Origin: Glycomyces paridis | Lineage (GTDB): Bacteria > Actinomycetota > Actinomycetes > Mycobacteriales > Micromonosporaceae | Assembly: GCF_004912155.1 (NCBI RefSeq) | Contig: NZ_STGX01000001.1 | Coordinates: forward strand, 314,728 to 378,727 | DNA length: 64,000 bases | Direction of reading: 5' to 3' | Shown here: positions 17,077 to 25,549 of the stretch, one piece after another | Numbering within the stretch: position 1 is the first letter of the stretch | Layout of the letters: every line of letters begins with the position of its first letter | Made by a program: the position numbers and the translations under genes | The notes under the pieces: model-generated | Told to the model about the DNA's origin: nothing | Databases searched by the model: none | Seen by the model: the letters and a program-made list of their open reading frames with translations, nothing else

Positions 17077-17502
17077 ATGGACACCGACGCGTACGAGATC
17101 TCCTCCGACCCCGACCGCCTCGACCGCGACTGGATCCACCGGGTCATCTCCACCGACACCTACTGGGCGACCGGGCGCACCCGCGAGGACATGGACCGGG
17201 CGATCGACCACTCGCTCCCGTACGGCGTCTACGAAGGCGACCGCCAGGTCGCCTTCGCGCGCCTGGTCACCGACCGGACCTACTTCGCGTGGCTCAGCGA
17301 CGTGATCGTCGACCGGTCGGTGCGCGGCGGCGGGATCGGCAAGCGCCTCATGGCCCACCTCGTCGCCGAGGCCGAGCGGATGCGCCTCAAGCGCATCGTC
17401 CTCGCCACCGGCGACGCCCAGGGACTCTACGAGCGGTTCGGCTTCACCGAGATCGACGACGACTACTCCTGGATGTACCGGGTGTGGCCCGATCGCGTGT
17501 AG
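17077..17502 (+). CDS. GNAT-family N-acetyltransferase
   Basis: 141 residues. The acetyl-CoA binding loop is VRGGGIGKRLMAHLVAEAER (Q/R-x-x-G-x-G/A), followed by IVLATGDAQGLYERFGF. It resembles YitI/yjhQ-type small acetyltransferases. The substrate is unknown. Probably co-transcribed with the DUF2306 gene. Confidence 0.9.
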   Translation: MDTDAYEISSDPDRLDRDWIHRVISTDTYWATGRTREDMDRAIDHSLPYGVYEGDRQVAFARLVTDRTYFAWLSDVIVDRSVRGGGIGKRLMAHLVAEAERMRLKRIVLATGDAQGLYERFGFTEIDDDYSWMYRVWPDRV

Positions 17503-17574
17503 CCCTCGATCGGCGGACGGGCGTCGCCGCGGCGCGCTAGGCTGGTGCGTTCCCGAATTCGAGCGAGGAGCGCA

Positions 17575-19716
17575 GTGTCCCAGGAACCAGGCCCCGCCGA
17601 CGACCGCCACCCGCAGGACGTCGACACGACGCACGCCGTGCCCGACCCCGATCCCGCCAACACCCCCGAGCAGGAGATCGCGATCGAGCAGCGCTTCGTC
17701 GACCGCGTCTACGACCGCGTCGACGTGCTCCGCGGCGAAGCCGAGGGCAACCGCGACTCCGGCTACGCCCACCTCGCCGCGACCGTCCCCGGCGCCCAGT
17801 TCGAACGCGACGTCTTCGTCTACCGCGCCGCCCGCCGCATCGCCGACCTCGACTCCCAGCACGAGGGCATGGTCTTCGGCCGGCTCGACTTCGACGACGG
17901 CAAGGTCCGCCACATCGGACGCCTCGGCGTCCGCGACGAGGAGTACCGCACCCTCCTCATCGACTGGCGCGCCCCCGCCGCCGCGCCCTTCTACCGCGCC
18001 ACCGCCGTCGACCGCCAGGACGTCGCCCGCCGCCGCGTCATCCGCTCCTTCGGCCGCACCGTCGAGGAGATCAGCGACGACCTGCTCAACGACGACGCCG
18101 CCGAACGCCTCCCCGTCGTCGGCGACGGCGCCCTCATGGCCGCCTTGGGCCGCAAGCGCACCGGCCGGATGCGCGACATCGTCGCCACCATCCAGGCCGA
18201 GCAGGACGCCGCCATCCGCGCCCCCGGGCGCGGCGCCACCATCATCACCGGCGGCCCCGGCACCGGCAAGACCGTCGTGGCCCTCCACCGCGCCGCCTAC
18301 CTCCTCTACCAGGACCGCAGCCGCTACGAGGCCGCCGGCATCCTCGTCGTCGGCCCCTCCGCGGTGTTCATGAAGTACATCGGGCGGGTCCTGCCGAGCC
18401 TCGGCGAGGAGACCGCCGCCCTCTACTCCATGGGCGAGCTGTACGCCGGGGTCGAGGCCACCCGCCAGGACCGGCCCGAGGTCGCCGCCGTCAAGGGCGG
18501 CACCGTCATGCTCCCGATCCTGCGGCGCCTGGTCCGCCAGACCCCGCCCGGCGCGCCCGGCGAACTGCGCATCGTCTACCGCGGCGACGTGTTCCGCCTC
18601 GACGCCCCCGAACTCGCGGCCGTGCGCGCCCGCGTCTTCGAGAAGGAGACGCGCCCCAACCTCGCCAAGACCGAGGCCGGACGCGCCCTCCTCATCGCCC
18701 TGTGGCGCAAGATCAAACCCGTCATCCCCGACGCCGAGCCCGCCAAGTTCTCCCGCGACGTCGGCTCCCGCGGCGAGTTCCTCACCTTCCTCGACCACTG
18801 GTGGCCCGACCTCGACCCCGCCGACGTCCTCGGCTGGGCCGGCGACGCCCGCCGCCTCGCCTCCGCCGCCGAAGGCCACCTCAAGCACGACGCCGTCCAG
18901 GCCGTCGCCGCCTCCCTGCGCGAGGCCGACTTCTCCATCCCCGACGTCGCGCTCCTCGACGAACTGCGCCTCCTCCTCGGCGTCAAACCGCAGCCGCGCG
19001 GAAGGGACCGCATCCGGTCCTGGGACGGCATCCAAGAGGTCTCGACCACCCAGGACCGCTACTACGACCGGCCCGAACGCCAGGCCCGCGACGCGTTCTA
19101 CGAGGACTACGCCCACGTCATCGTCGACGAGGCCCAGGACCTCTCGCCCATGCAGTGGCGCGTCCTCGGCCGCCGCGGCCGCGCCGCCGGCTGGACCGTC
19201 GTCGGCGACGAGGCCCAGTCGAGCTGGCCCCGCCCCCGCGAGAGCGCCGACGCCCGCCGCCGCGCCGTCCCCCGCGGCCGCGTCCACGAATTCCACCTCA
19301 CCAAGAACTACCGCAACTCCAAAGAGGTCTTCGAGTACGCCGCCGCCTGGGCCCGCCCCCGCCTCCGCGAGATCGACCTCCCCGAAGCCGTGCGCGAGAC
19401 CGGCGTCCCAGTCGAGGAGAAGAAGGTCGCCGCCGACGCCCTGCTGCCCGAACTCGCCGGCGCGGTCGCCGAAGCGCTCGACGCCGTCGAGGGCACCGTA
19501 GGCATCATCGCGCCGTACGCCAGGCACGCCGAACTCGCCGCGCTGGTGCACGACGACCGCGTGACCCTGGTGGGCCCCTTGGAGTCCAAGGGCCTCGAAT
19601 GGGACGCCGTCATAGCCGTCGACCTCAAAGCCGTCGCCGCCTCCCACGGCCCCGGCGTCGCCTACGTCGTCCTCACCCGAGCCACCCAACGCCTCACCCG
19701 CATCGACCTCACCTGA
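17575..19716 (+). CDS. helD: HelD/HelR-type UvrD-like ATPase, RNA polymerase recycling motor
   Basis: 713 residues from a GTG preceded by GCGAGGAG. The charged coiled-coil N-terminal arm (about 30-80) carries no zinc finger. A Walker A TGGPGTGKTVVALHRAAYLL lies at about 225-245, Walker B VIVDEAQDLSPMQWRVLGRR at about 515-535, and a late superfamily 1A motif near YVVLTRATQRLTRIDL. HelD proteins dissociate stalled RNA polymerase; actinomycete HelR also displaces rifampicin and can give resistance. I do not see an obvious PEN signature loop, so the rifamycin role is open. Co-directional with the GNAT gene, 72 bases apart, followed by a strong terminator. Confidence 0.88.
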   Translation: MSQEPGPADDRHPQDVDTTHAVPDPDPANTPEQEIAIEQRFVDRVYDRVDVLRGEAEGNRDSGYAHLAATVPGAQFERDVFVYRAARRIADLDSQHEGMVFGRLDFDDGKVRHIGRLGVRDEEYRTLLIDWRAPAAAPFYRATAVDRQDVARRRVIRSFGRTVEEISDDLLNDDAAERLPVVGDGALMAALGRKRTGRMRDIVATIQAEQDAAIRAPGRGATIITGGPGTGKTVVALHRAAYLLYQDRSRYEAAGILVVGPSAVFMKYIGRVLPSLGEETAALYSMGELYAGVEATRQDRPEVAAVKGGTVMLPILRRLVRQTPPGAPGELRIVYRGDVFRLDAPELAAVRARVFEKETRPNLAKTEAGRALLIALWRKIKPVIPDAEPAKFSRDVGSRGEFLTFLDHWWPDLDPADVLGWAGDARRLASAAEGHLKHDAVQAVAASLREADFSIPDVALLDELRLLLGVKPQPRGRDRIRSWDGIQEVSTTQDRYYDRPERQARDAFYEDYAHVIVDEAQDLSPMQWRVLGRRGRAAGWTVVGDEAQSSWPRPRESADARRRAVPRGRVHEFHLTKNYRNSKEVFEYAAAWARPRLREIDLPEAVRETGVPVEEKKVAADALLPELAGAVAEALDAVEGTVGIIAPYARHAELAALVHDDRVTLVGPLESKGLEWDAVIAVDLKAVAASHGPGVAYVVLTRATQRLTRIDLT

Positions 19717-19724
19717 CCGACGAC

Positions 19725-19752
19725 AAAGGCCCCGGCACCAGCCGGGGCCTTT
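19725..19752 (+). terminator. Terminator after helD
   Basis: AAAGGCCCCGGC, loop acca, GCCGGGGCCTTT: a perfect 12-pair stem ending in TTT. Confidence 0.9.
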
Positions 19753-19938
19753 CGGCTGTGCGGCAGCCTCGCCGGAGAAGCGATGTGGCCCGGTCCAGTG
19801 GAGGAGTCGCTACACTTTGGATCAGACTCGGCCGCCCCCGCCGTCACAAGTGAATCGGACCCCGCCGATGTACCGCGCACCCTCCGGCGTTCTCCCCGAG
19901 CCAGGCCTCGACGTACGCCCTCGCCCGGATTTCTCCGC

Positions 19939-20970
19939 ATGACCGGTGTCGGCAGGCGGTTCACGCCCTTGCTCGGCGCCGTCTACATCGTGATGGCGGT
20001 GGGGACGATCGTCCCCTCGTTCTTGTTGCAGGCCTGGGCGGTCGAGGCCGACAGTGGCCTGTTGTCGAGGATCTCGCTGAGCATGCAGATGGTCGGCTTC
20101 GCCTCGGCCATCGCGGCGATGATACGGCCCGCGCCGCCGGGCGTCGACCCGGCGGAGTGGCGCAACCGACCCGTCCGACACCACCTGCGAGCCGCCGACT
20201 GGGGATGCTGGGCAATGTCGCTCGGCGTCGGATCGGCGTGCGCGGCGACGGTACTCGTCGCCGACGTCCACGGCCATCAGTTCGCATTTCAGGCGTTGAC
20301 CGCCGTCCTGGCCGTGGTCAACGTCTTCGCATTGATTCCGGGGATGCGCAGGCCGTTCTTCGAGCTGCCCAGATGGCTCGGGTTCGGTGTGGTCGCCGTC
20401 GCGGCCGGGCTGGCCGCAGGCGGGTTGCAGTACCCGGAACCGTCGATCGACCTCGTCTGGATGCTCGTAGGCTTCGGATCGGTGCCGCTGACCCTGGCGC
20501 ACCTGCATCTGCCGGAGATCCGTGCCCACCTCCGTGATCGCGGTACCGGCGTGGAGTTACACCGGGAGGCTGCGGCGCTTCGCGAACCGGGCGATCGTTC
20601 CGGCGAGGAGGGTGGCGGCCGCCATCGTCGCCGCGGGGAGCCAGGTCAGGTCCGGGCGGGCCTCTTCGGCTACGGGGCGCCATGTGCGGTCCCGGGGGAG
20701 CACCTGGACGTACGCGCGCCAGCCCGAGACCTCGTACTGGGCCACTTCGTCGCCCGGTTCGGGCACGGTGCGCGAGACGACGACCGGGGCGCCGGACCAG
20801 TCCGTGCTCGGGCTTGTGGACGAGTACGCGGCGAGGTCGCAGCGCTTGACGAGTCCGAAGGCGAGCACGGGCTGGTCGCATTCGCCGACCTCGGCGACCC
20901 TGACGGGGACGCCGACGCGGTCGCCGAGCGGCGCGCCGAAGGCCGTCTGCGCGGCGGTCGCGAGCGTTAG
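19939..20970 (+). CDS. Multi-pass membrane protein with a long antisense 3' overlap
   Basis: 343 residues from the ATG at 19939. Hydrophobic segments begin at FTPLLGAVYIVMAVGTIVPS and continue to SIDLVWMLVGFGSVPLTLAH, giving about six helices. After the membrane part (around base 20540) the frame runs on for over 400 bases as a charged, low-complexity tail exactly opposite the minus-strand gene at 20557-21150. The real protein probably ends near 20540 and the stop may have been lost by a small indel. An ATG at 19783 with GGAGAAG upstream would add 52 residues. Codon third positions are less G/C-rich than in neighbours. No family recognised. Confidence 0.5.
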   Translation: MTGVGRRFTPLLGAVYIVMAVGTIVPSFLLQAWAVEADSGLLSRISLSMQMVGFASAIAAMIRPAPPGVDPAEWRNRPVRHHLRAADWGCWAMSLGVGSACAATVLVADVHGHQFAFQALTAVLAVVNVFALIPGMRRPFFELPRWLGFGVVAVAAGLAAGGLQYPEPSIDLVWMLVGFGSVPLTLAHLHLPEIRAHLRDRGTGVELHREAAALREPGDRSGEEGGGRHRRRGEPGQVRAGLFGYGAPCAVPGEHLDVRAPARDLVLGHFVARFGHGARDDDRGAGPVRARACGRVRGEVAALDESEGEHGLVAFADLGDPDGDADAVAERRAEGRLRGGRER

Positions 20971-21150
20971 CACGGTGAAGGCGCCGATCGCGGCCGCGGC
21001 GCCGATCAGGCGTCTGCGCAGGCGGGGCCGGGGCCGGTCGGGGGTCGCGTGCGGTTCGTCCGGGACGGCCAGGCGAAGGCCGACGAGCACGAAGGCGGCC
21101 ACCGCGGCGAGGCACGCGAGGACGGAGAGGAGATCGAGGAGGAGCGGCAA
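20557..21150 (-). CDS. Membrane protein of unknown function
   Basis: 197 residues: two N-terminal transmembrane helices flanking a basic stretch (RPRPRLRRRLIGAAAAIGAF), an exported-looking central domain with two Cys (EVGECDQPVL, KRCDLAAY) that could form a disulfide, and a C-terminal helix (WLPAATMAAATLLAGTIARF). Last gene of a tight three-gene operon (4-base gap from the small upstream gene). I do not recognise the family. Confidence 0.75.
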   Translation of the reverse strand: MPLLLDLLSVLACLAAVAAFVLVGLRLAVPDEPHATPDRPRPRLRRRLIGAAAAIGAFTVLTLATAAQTAFGAPLGDRVGVPVRVAEVGECDQPVLAFGLVKRCDLAAYSSTSPSTDWSGAPVVVSRTVPEPGDEVAQYEVSGWRAYVQVLPRDRTWRPVAEEARPDLTWLPAATMAAATLLAGTIARFAKRRSLPV

Positions 21151-21154
21151 GGAG

Positions 21155-21409
21155 TCAGTCGTCGAGGGCGCCGTCGACGGTCTCCTGGACGGAGCGGTTG
21201 CCGGTCTTGCGGACCATGAGGACCAGCAGGACCGCCGCGAGGATGCCGGGACCCATGTGGACGAAGAGGACGCCGAAGAGGCTGGGCCCGCCCCAGTCGG
21301 CGGCGTAGCTGGAAGGGTCCGAGTAGTCGATGATGAACGGCTCCACCAAGGCTCGGATGATGAAGTAGCCGCCGACGATGAAGGCGAGGACCCACAAGAC
21401 GCGTTTCAT
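21155..21409 (-). CDS. Small two-helix membrane protein
   Basis: 84 residues with an N-terminal helix (VLWVLAFIVGGYFIIRALV) and a second (GILAAVLLVLMV), ending in a charged tail. Start 9 bases after the lysoplasmalogenase stop. It is probably a partner of the downstream membrane protein. No family recognised. Confidence 0.72.
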   Translation of the reverse strand: MKRVLWVLAFIVGGYFIIRALVEPFIIDYSDPSSYAADWGGPSLFGVLFVHMGPGILAAVLLVLMVRKTGNRSVQETVDGALDD

Positions 21410-21418
21410 ACCCCGACC

Positions 21419-22129
21419 CTACTGCTCGGCGGCGGCCGTCGAGGGCGAGCCTGAGGCGTTCACCGCACGGACGCAACCGATCACGAGCAGCAACTGCGCC
21501 GCCGCGTACGTCGCCATGACCGCCTGGCCCTCCAGCGGCAGGTCGAATCCGGCGACGCCCATGCCCAGTATCAGGTCCGAGACCACGAACAGCAGGCCGC
21601 CGAGGCCGGAGATGCGCCCGAGGCCGCTCGACACCGCGCCCATCGACACCAGCAGCAGGCTGTAGACCGCGATCGGCACCGCCAGCGCTTCGAGCCGAGG
21701 CCACAGCACCACGTTCGCGCCCAACCAGAACGCGAGGTACGCCCCCGGCACCAACCAGCGCCGCCGCAGCGGCGCCAGCGCGCCCAGTCGCACGAACACG
21801 CCTATGTAGACGATCTGCATCGCCCCGAACAGGCCCATGCCCGTCAGGAACGCGGGTTCGCCCTCGACCAGCAGCGCGATGTCCGCCGCGCACGCGAGCA
21901 GCAGGCCCAGACCCATCCAGCGCGCGGGGCGCCGCCCCGGCGAGACCGAGACGATGAGGTAGCCGAGCAGCAGGATCGTCAAGGCGGGCTTGGAGACCCA
22001 GCGCAGCGCGTCGAAACCGGCCGAGATCGCGGTCAGTTCGGTGAGGATCGCGACCAGGAACGCCCACAGCCATGCGCGCGGCGGGACGCGGACCAGCAGC
22101 GACCGGATGAGGAGGAGGGGAGGGCTCAT
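21419..22129 (-). CDS. Lysoplasmalogenase, YhhN/TMEM86 family
   Basis: 236 residues, about eight transmembrane helices. Family features are RPARWMGLGLLLACAADIAL, the GMGLFGAMQIVYIGVFV segment and GGLLFVVSDLILGM with its conserved Asp. TMEM86B hydrolyses the vinyl ether of lysoplasmalogens; bacterial YhhN homologues are assumed similar, though plasmalogen is unusual in aerobic actinomycetes. First gene of the operon with the two downstream membrane proteins. Confidence 0.85.
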   Translation of the reverse strand: MSPPLLLIRSLLVRVPPRAWLWAFLVAILTELTAISAGFDALRWVSKPALTILLLGYLIVSVSPGRRPARWMGLGLLLACAADIALLVEGEPAFLTGMGLFGAMQIVYIGVFVRLGALAPLRRRWLVPGAYLAFWLGANVVLWPRLEALAVPIAVYSLLLVSMGAVSSGLGRISGLGGLLFVVSDLILGMGVAGFDLPLEGQAVMATYAAAQLLLVIGCVRAVNASGSPSTAAAEQ

Positions 22130-22262
22130 GGTCGAGGGAGCCTACCAGAGCCGCCCGCCGCGGGGGCCGAACCGGGCCGTGGCGCGCCGCAAATCGGAAG
22201 AATCGGCGCAGGTCAGGGCTACGGAACGCGGTCCGCGGCGCGGGCCGGCGCGTCGGCGAGTC

Positions 22263-22286
22263 GCCGGTGGGCCGCGGCCCACCGGC
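22263..22286 (-). terminator. Terminator of the small Bell-like gene
   Basis: GCCGGTGGGCC, gc, GGCCCACCGGC: a perfect 11-pair inverted repeat just beyond the stop of the minus-strand gene at 22294. Confidence 0.7.
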
Positions 22287-22293
22287 ACGGCCG

Positions 22294-22662
22294 TCAGTCG
22301 AGGCGGAGGTTCTCGATCCGGTCGGCCTGCACGACGTTCTTCGGCGCGCCGTCGTGGAAGTTGTTCTGGAACATGACCTGCTGGCCGGACTGGTCGACCT
22401 GCGAGATCCGGATCGGGCGGCCGACGAGCTCGCTCAGCGCGCGCCCGAACTCGGGGTCGTCGGCGCAGTCCTGCTCGATCGCCGCGGCGAGCCCTTCGGG
22501 CGGGATCTTGCCGGCCTCGGCGCGGAGCAGGACCAGCTCGCGACCCTCGTCGCCGCCGAAGCGCTCGCGGACGAACTTGCCGGCGGCGACGATGCCCTTG
22601 GCGGCCTCACCGGCGAGCGAACCGGCGGCGGCGGTGGCGATCGAAAGCAGAATGGGGTCCAT
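22294..22662 (-). CDS. Small helical protein resembling a Bell-domain effector with C-terminal amyloid-like motif
   Basis: 122 residues from an ATG with GGAGG upstream. Residues 1-80 are a predicted helical domain: an amphipathic/hydrophobic start (LLSIATAAAGSLAGEAAKGI), then FVRERFGGDEGRELVLLRAE and AAAIEQDCADDPEFGRAL. The last 35 residues change character to a Gln/Asn-rich beta-prone motif (QSGQQVMFQNNF, then KNVVQADRI). This order, a helical Bell-like domain plus a short N-x-F...VVQA-x-x-I motif, is that described for bacterial amyloid signalling (BASS) effectors that act downstream of NLR/STAND immune receptors. No receptor gene lies in the window. The assignment is by motif recognition only. 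Confidence 0.72.
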   Translation of the reverse strand: MDPILLSIATAAAGSLAGEAAKGIVAAGKFVRERFGGDEGRELVLLRAEAGKIPPEGLAAAIEQDCADDPEFGRALSELVGRPIRISQVDQSGQQVMFQNNFHDGAPKNVVQADRIENLRLD

Positions 22663-22797
22663 CGGGCCTCCTTCGGGGGTGTTCACATCAGGGTAAACCG
22701 CCCGCGCCGCAACGGGAACCCACACGAGCGCCCGAGTCGGGACGAACATGGAGCGGCAGCGCCCGAACTCGCGGCCCGCGCCGGGCGGGACACGATC

Positions 22798-22897
22798 GGG
22801 TGACATGCCGCCTCGGTGGGCCGGTTCTTGTCGGACCCGCGCGGAACGATGGGGCTACCTTCTTCTCCCCATTCGGGAGGGTGGGGCTTAGGGACGG
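22798..22897 (+). repeat. Interspersed repeat element, copy A
   Basis: About 100 bases sharing GGGTGACA, CCGGTTCTTGTCG, ACCCGCGCG, then TCCCC...GGGAGGGTGGGGCTTAGGG with copies at 29.1, 35.9 and 47.2 kb. Its right end contributes the last codons and the TAA stop of the minus-strand phosphatase gene. Confidence 0.8.
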
Positions 22898-23553
22898 CCG
22901 AGGGGTCCGGCGCCGTTCGCGGCGTCCGTGCCGTCGGCGCCGTTGATGCGGGCCCGCTCGTCCTTCGGGCTCGCGGCGGCGGCCGTGAGGTTCCACAAGG
23001 TGATCGCGTGGCCGCCGTGCTCGTAGCCGAGGGCGCCGATCGAGGCGGTGTCGATGGTCAGTTCGCGCCCGTCCCGCGCCGGTCGGCCCAGCCACCGCGC
23101 CGCCGCCACCCGCAGGCTGTGCCCGTGCGCCACGAAGGCCACGTCGCCGCGCTCCAGCAGCGGCTCGGCCTCCGCGAGCGCCCGGTCCAACCGGGCCGCG
23201 ACCTCCTCGGGCGACTCGCCGCCCGGACCCTTGCCGCCGTCGGTCCACAGCGTCCAGTCCGGGTCGGCCGCAACGATCTCCTCCGAAGTGCGGCCCTCGT
23301 ACTCGCCGTACGCCCACTCCGCGAGGTCCGGGATCACCGCCGTGACGTCGAGCCCGGCCAGGCCCGCCGTCGTCAGCGCGCGCTTGCGCGGACTCGACCA
23401 CACCGCCGCGAACTCGCGGCCCGCCAGCAGCGGCCCGAGCGCCTTCGCCTGCGCCACACCGTGCTCGGTGAGGTCGAGGTCGGTGACCGAGGTGTGCCGG
23501 CCGGTCGCCGACCAGGTCGTCGCTCCGTGGCGGACGAGCACGATCTCTCCCAT
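22888..23553 (-). CDS. Histidine phosphatase family protein (phosphoglycerate mutase-like)
   Basis: 221 residues. N-terminal LVRHGATTWSATGRHT with the phospho-acceptor His, SSPRKRALTTAGLAGLD, acidic EWAYGEYEGRTSEEI and the second His in FVAHGHSLRVAAARWLG: a complete branch-1 active site. The substrate is unknown (a small phosphorylated metabolite). Co-directional with egtD (53 bases). The C-terminal 25 residues are charged and Gly/Ala-rich, and the stop is supplied by the interspersed repeat. Confidence 0.9.
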   Translation of the reverse strand: MGEIVLVRHGATTWSATGRHTSVTDLDLTEHGVAQAKALGPLLAGREFAAVWSSPRKRALTTAGLAGLDVTAVIPDLAEWAYGEYEGRTSEEIVAADPDWTLWTDGGKGPGGESPEEVAARLDRALAEAEPLLERGDVAFVAHGHSLRVAAARWLGRPARDGRELTIDTASIGALGYEHGGHAITLWNLTAAAASPKDERARINGADGTDAANGAGPLGRP

Positions 23554-23606
23554 GCCGACCACCCTAGTTCCCGATCGCCCCGGACGCGCCCGATCGGCCC
23601 GGCGGG

Positions 23607-24587
23607 TCAGACCGCCTCGGCGAGGAACACGCCCATGTAGTCCCGCTCGTCCGTCCAGCAGCGCGCCGGCTCGAACCCGGCCGCCTGCAACTGGTTCTCC
23701 AGCTCCCCGCGGTGGAACTTCGTGGAGATCCCCGTGTGGATCTCCTCGCCCGCACTGAAATCGAGGCCGAGCCCGAGCCCCGCGACGTCGACCTTCATCG
23801 GCTTCAACGCGCGCAGGCGCATGTCGACGGTCGCGGTGTCGCTGTCCCACAAGGCGATGTGCTCGAAGTTGTCGGGCTCGAAATCGGCGCCGAGGCGGTG
23901 GTTGAGCTCGTACAGCACGTTCAGGTTGAACTCGGCCGTCACCCCCGCCGCGTCGTTGTACGAGGCGAGGATGACCTCCGGGTCCTTGACGAGGTCCGCG
24001 CCGAGCAGGAACCGGTCGCCCGGCCGCAGCGCCTCGCGCAGGTCCCGCAGGAACTGGCCGCGCTCCAGGCCCGTGAAGTTCCCGAAGGTCCCGCCGAGGA
24101 ACGCCACCAGCCGCGTGTCGCGATGGTCGGGCAGGTGCGCCAGGTGGAGCGTGAAGTCGCCGACGATCCCGCCGAGGTAGGCGTCCGGATAGGCGGTCGC
24201 CAGCTCCAGCAGCACGTCCCGGACCTCGCCCGCGGCCACGTCGAAGGGCCAGAACGCGTCCAGGCGGCCCTGCCCGTGCAGCGCGTCGAGCACCGGCCGG
24301 ATCTTCTCGGCCCGCCCGGCCCCCAGCTCGACCACCGAGACGCCCGCGGGCCCGACCGCCGCGGCGATCTCCCCGGCCCGGTCGCGCAGGATCGCGCGCT
24401 CGCTGCGCGTCTGGTAGTACTCCGGCTGCCGTGTGAGCTCGCCGAACAGGGCCGAGCCGCGCCCGCCGTAGTGCAGACGCATCGGCAGGTACTTGGGGTG
24501 CGAGGTCAGGCCCCGCCGGGCGTCGAGGCGCAGCGCCGCGGCGAGGTCGGACTCGTCGAGGCAGATCCGCAGTTCGAGAGCAGGCAC
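23607..24587 (-). CDS. egtD: L-histidine N(alpha)-methyltransferase, ergothioneine biosynthesis
   Basis: 326 residues from a GTG. EgtD methylates histidine three times with SAM to give hercynine, the first step to ergothioneine. Seen here: LTSHPKYLPMRLHYGGRGSA, PEYYQTRSERAILRD, SAM site SVVELGAGRAEKIRPVLDA, AFLGGTFGNFTGLERGQFL, LLGADLVKDPEVI, YNDAAGVTAEFNLNVL and TKFHRGELENQLQAAGF, all family hallmarks. In mycobacteria egtD lies in egtABCDE; here no other egt gene is within view, the neighbours being a sugar kinase and a phosphatase. Confidence 0.96.
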   Translation of the reverse strand: MPALELRICLDESDLAAALRLDARRGLTSHPKYLPMRLHYGGRGSALFGELTRQPEYYQTRSERAILRDRAGEIAAAVGPAGVSVVELGAGRAEKIRPVLDALHGQGRLDAFWPFDVAAGEVRDVLLELATAYPDAYLGGIVGDFTLHLAHLPDHRDTRLVAFLGGTFGNFTGLERGQFLRDLREALRPGDRFLLGADLVKDPEVILASYNDAAGVTAEFNLNVLYELNHRLGADFEPDNFEHIALWDSDTATVDMRLRALKPMKVDVAGLGLGLDFSAGEEIHTGISTKFHRGELENQLQAAGFEPARCWTDERDYMGVFLAEAV

Positions 24588-24652
24588 ACGTCGATCCTAT
24601 GCCGACCGGCGGCGAGTTACGGGCGAGTGAACCACGATCCGTGACGCGACGG

Positions 24653-25549
24653 TCACGGTGCGCCCGGGACGGTGCACGCGTGTCCGGCGAGCTGGCTCGC
24701 GTACCGCAGCGCCGCGGCCACCACCGTCCGGTTCCCCCACGCCCCGAGCCGGTCCCGCCGCATCCAGCCCGCCGAGGTCAGCCAGCCCAGCAGGCCCGAC
24801 GTGAACGCGTCGCCCGCGCCGATCGCGTCGACCAGGTCGACGCGCGGGGCCGCCATCTCGGTGACGTGCCCGCGGTGGAACGCCACCGAGCCCGCGTCGC
24901 CGAGCGTCACCACGACCAGCTCCGGCCCGGCCTCCAGCCACTCCCGGGCGATCGCGTCCACGGCCGTCCCCGGGTAGAGCTGCGCCAGGTCCCGCTCCGA
25001 GACCCGCACGAGCGTCGAGAGCCCGACGAGGCGCTCGGTCCGCTCCCGCACCTTCGCCGCCTCGCCCATCGCGCTGAGGCGGATGTTCGGGTCGAACGAG
25101 ACCGGCACGGACCGCCGCGCCCGGTTCACCCAGTGCTCGATCGCCCGCGCCGACGGCTCCAGATAGGCCGCGAGGGAACCGAAGTGCACGAGGTCCACAC
25201 GGGCCGGATCGGGCTTGGGCAGGGCCCGGCCCTCCCACGCGAAGTCGGCGGTGCCGGTCGTCCAGTAGTCGTAGTCGGCGCGCCCGTCCTCGCGCACCAC
25301 CGCGAGCCCGAGCGTCGAGGGCAGGTCGGTGCGGTGCAGCCAGTCGCGGCGGACCCCCGCCGCGATGTGCCGCCGCCAGATCCGGCGGCCGAAGTGGTCG
25401 CCGCCGACCGAGCCGACCAGCGCGGTCGGGACGCCGCGCCTCGCGAGCGCGACCGCGATGTTGGCGGGCCCGCCGCCGCAAGTGGGCCGGAGCTGATCGC
25501 CTGGGGCGGGGACCAGGTCGATGACGTTCTCGCCTGCCACGAGGATCAA
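24653..25549 (-). CDS. PfkB-family carbohydrate kinase
   Basis: 298 residues from a TTG with AGGAG six bases upstream (a GTG at 25540 is less well placed). The ribokinase fold shows GENVIDLVPAPGDQLRPTCG, GGPANIAVALARRGVPTALV and the C-terminal signature DLVDAIGAGDAFTSGLLG with catalytic Asp. It resembles fructokinases of actinomycetes: the sugar-binding GGGPANIA and SFDPNIR are present. Phosphorylates a sugar with ATP; fructose is the best guess. Upstream of egtD in the same direction. Confidence 0.9.
   Translation of the reverse strand: MILVAGENVIDLVPAPGDQLRPTCGGGPANIAVALARRGVPTALVGSVGGDHFGRRIWRRHIAAGVRRDWLHRTDLPSTLGLAVVREDGRADYDYWTTGTADFAWEGRALPKPDPARVDLVHFGSLAAYLEPSARAIEHWVNRARRSVPVSFDPNIRLSAMGEAAKVRERTERLVGLSTLVRVSERDLAQLYPGTAVDAIAREWLEAGPELVVVTLGDAGSVAFHRGHVTEMAAPRVDLVDAIGAGDAFTSGLLGWLTSAGWMRRDRLGAWGNRTVVAAALRYASQLAGHACTVPGAP

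Noticed and set aside
17005..19689. Long open frame antisense to helD
   Set aside because: Low-complexity Gly/Asp/Val/Glu composition, no motif, while the plus strand encodes a complete ATPase.
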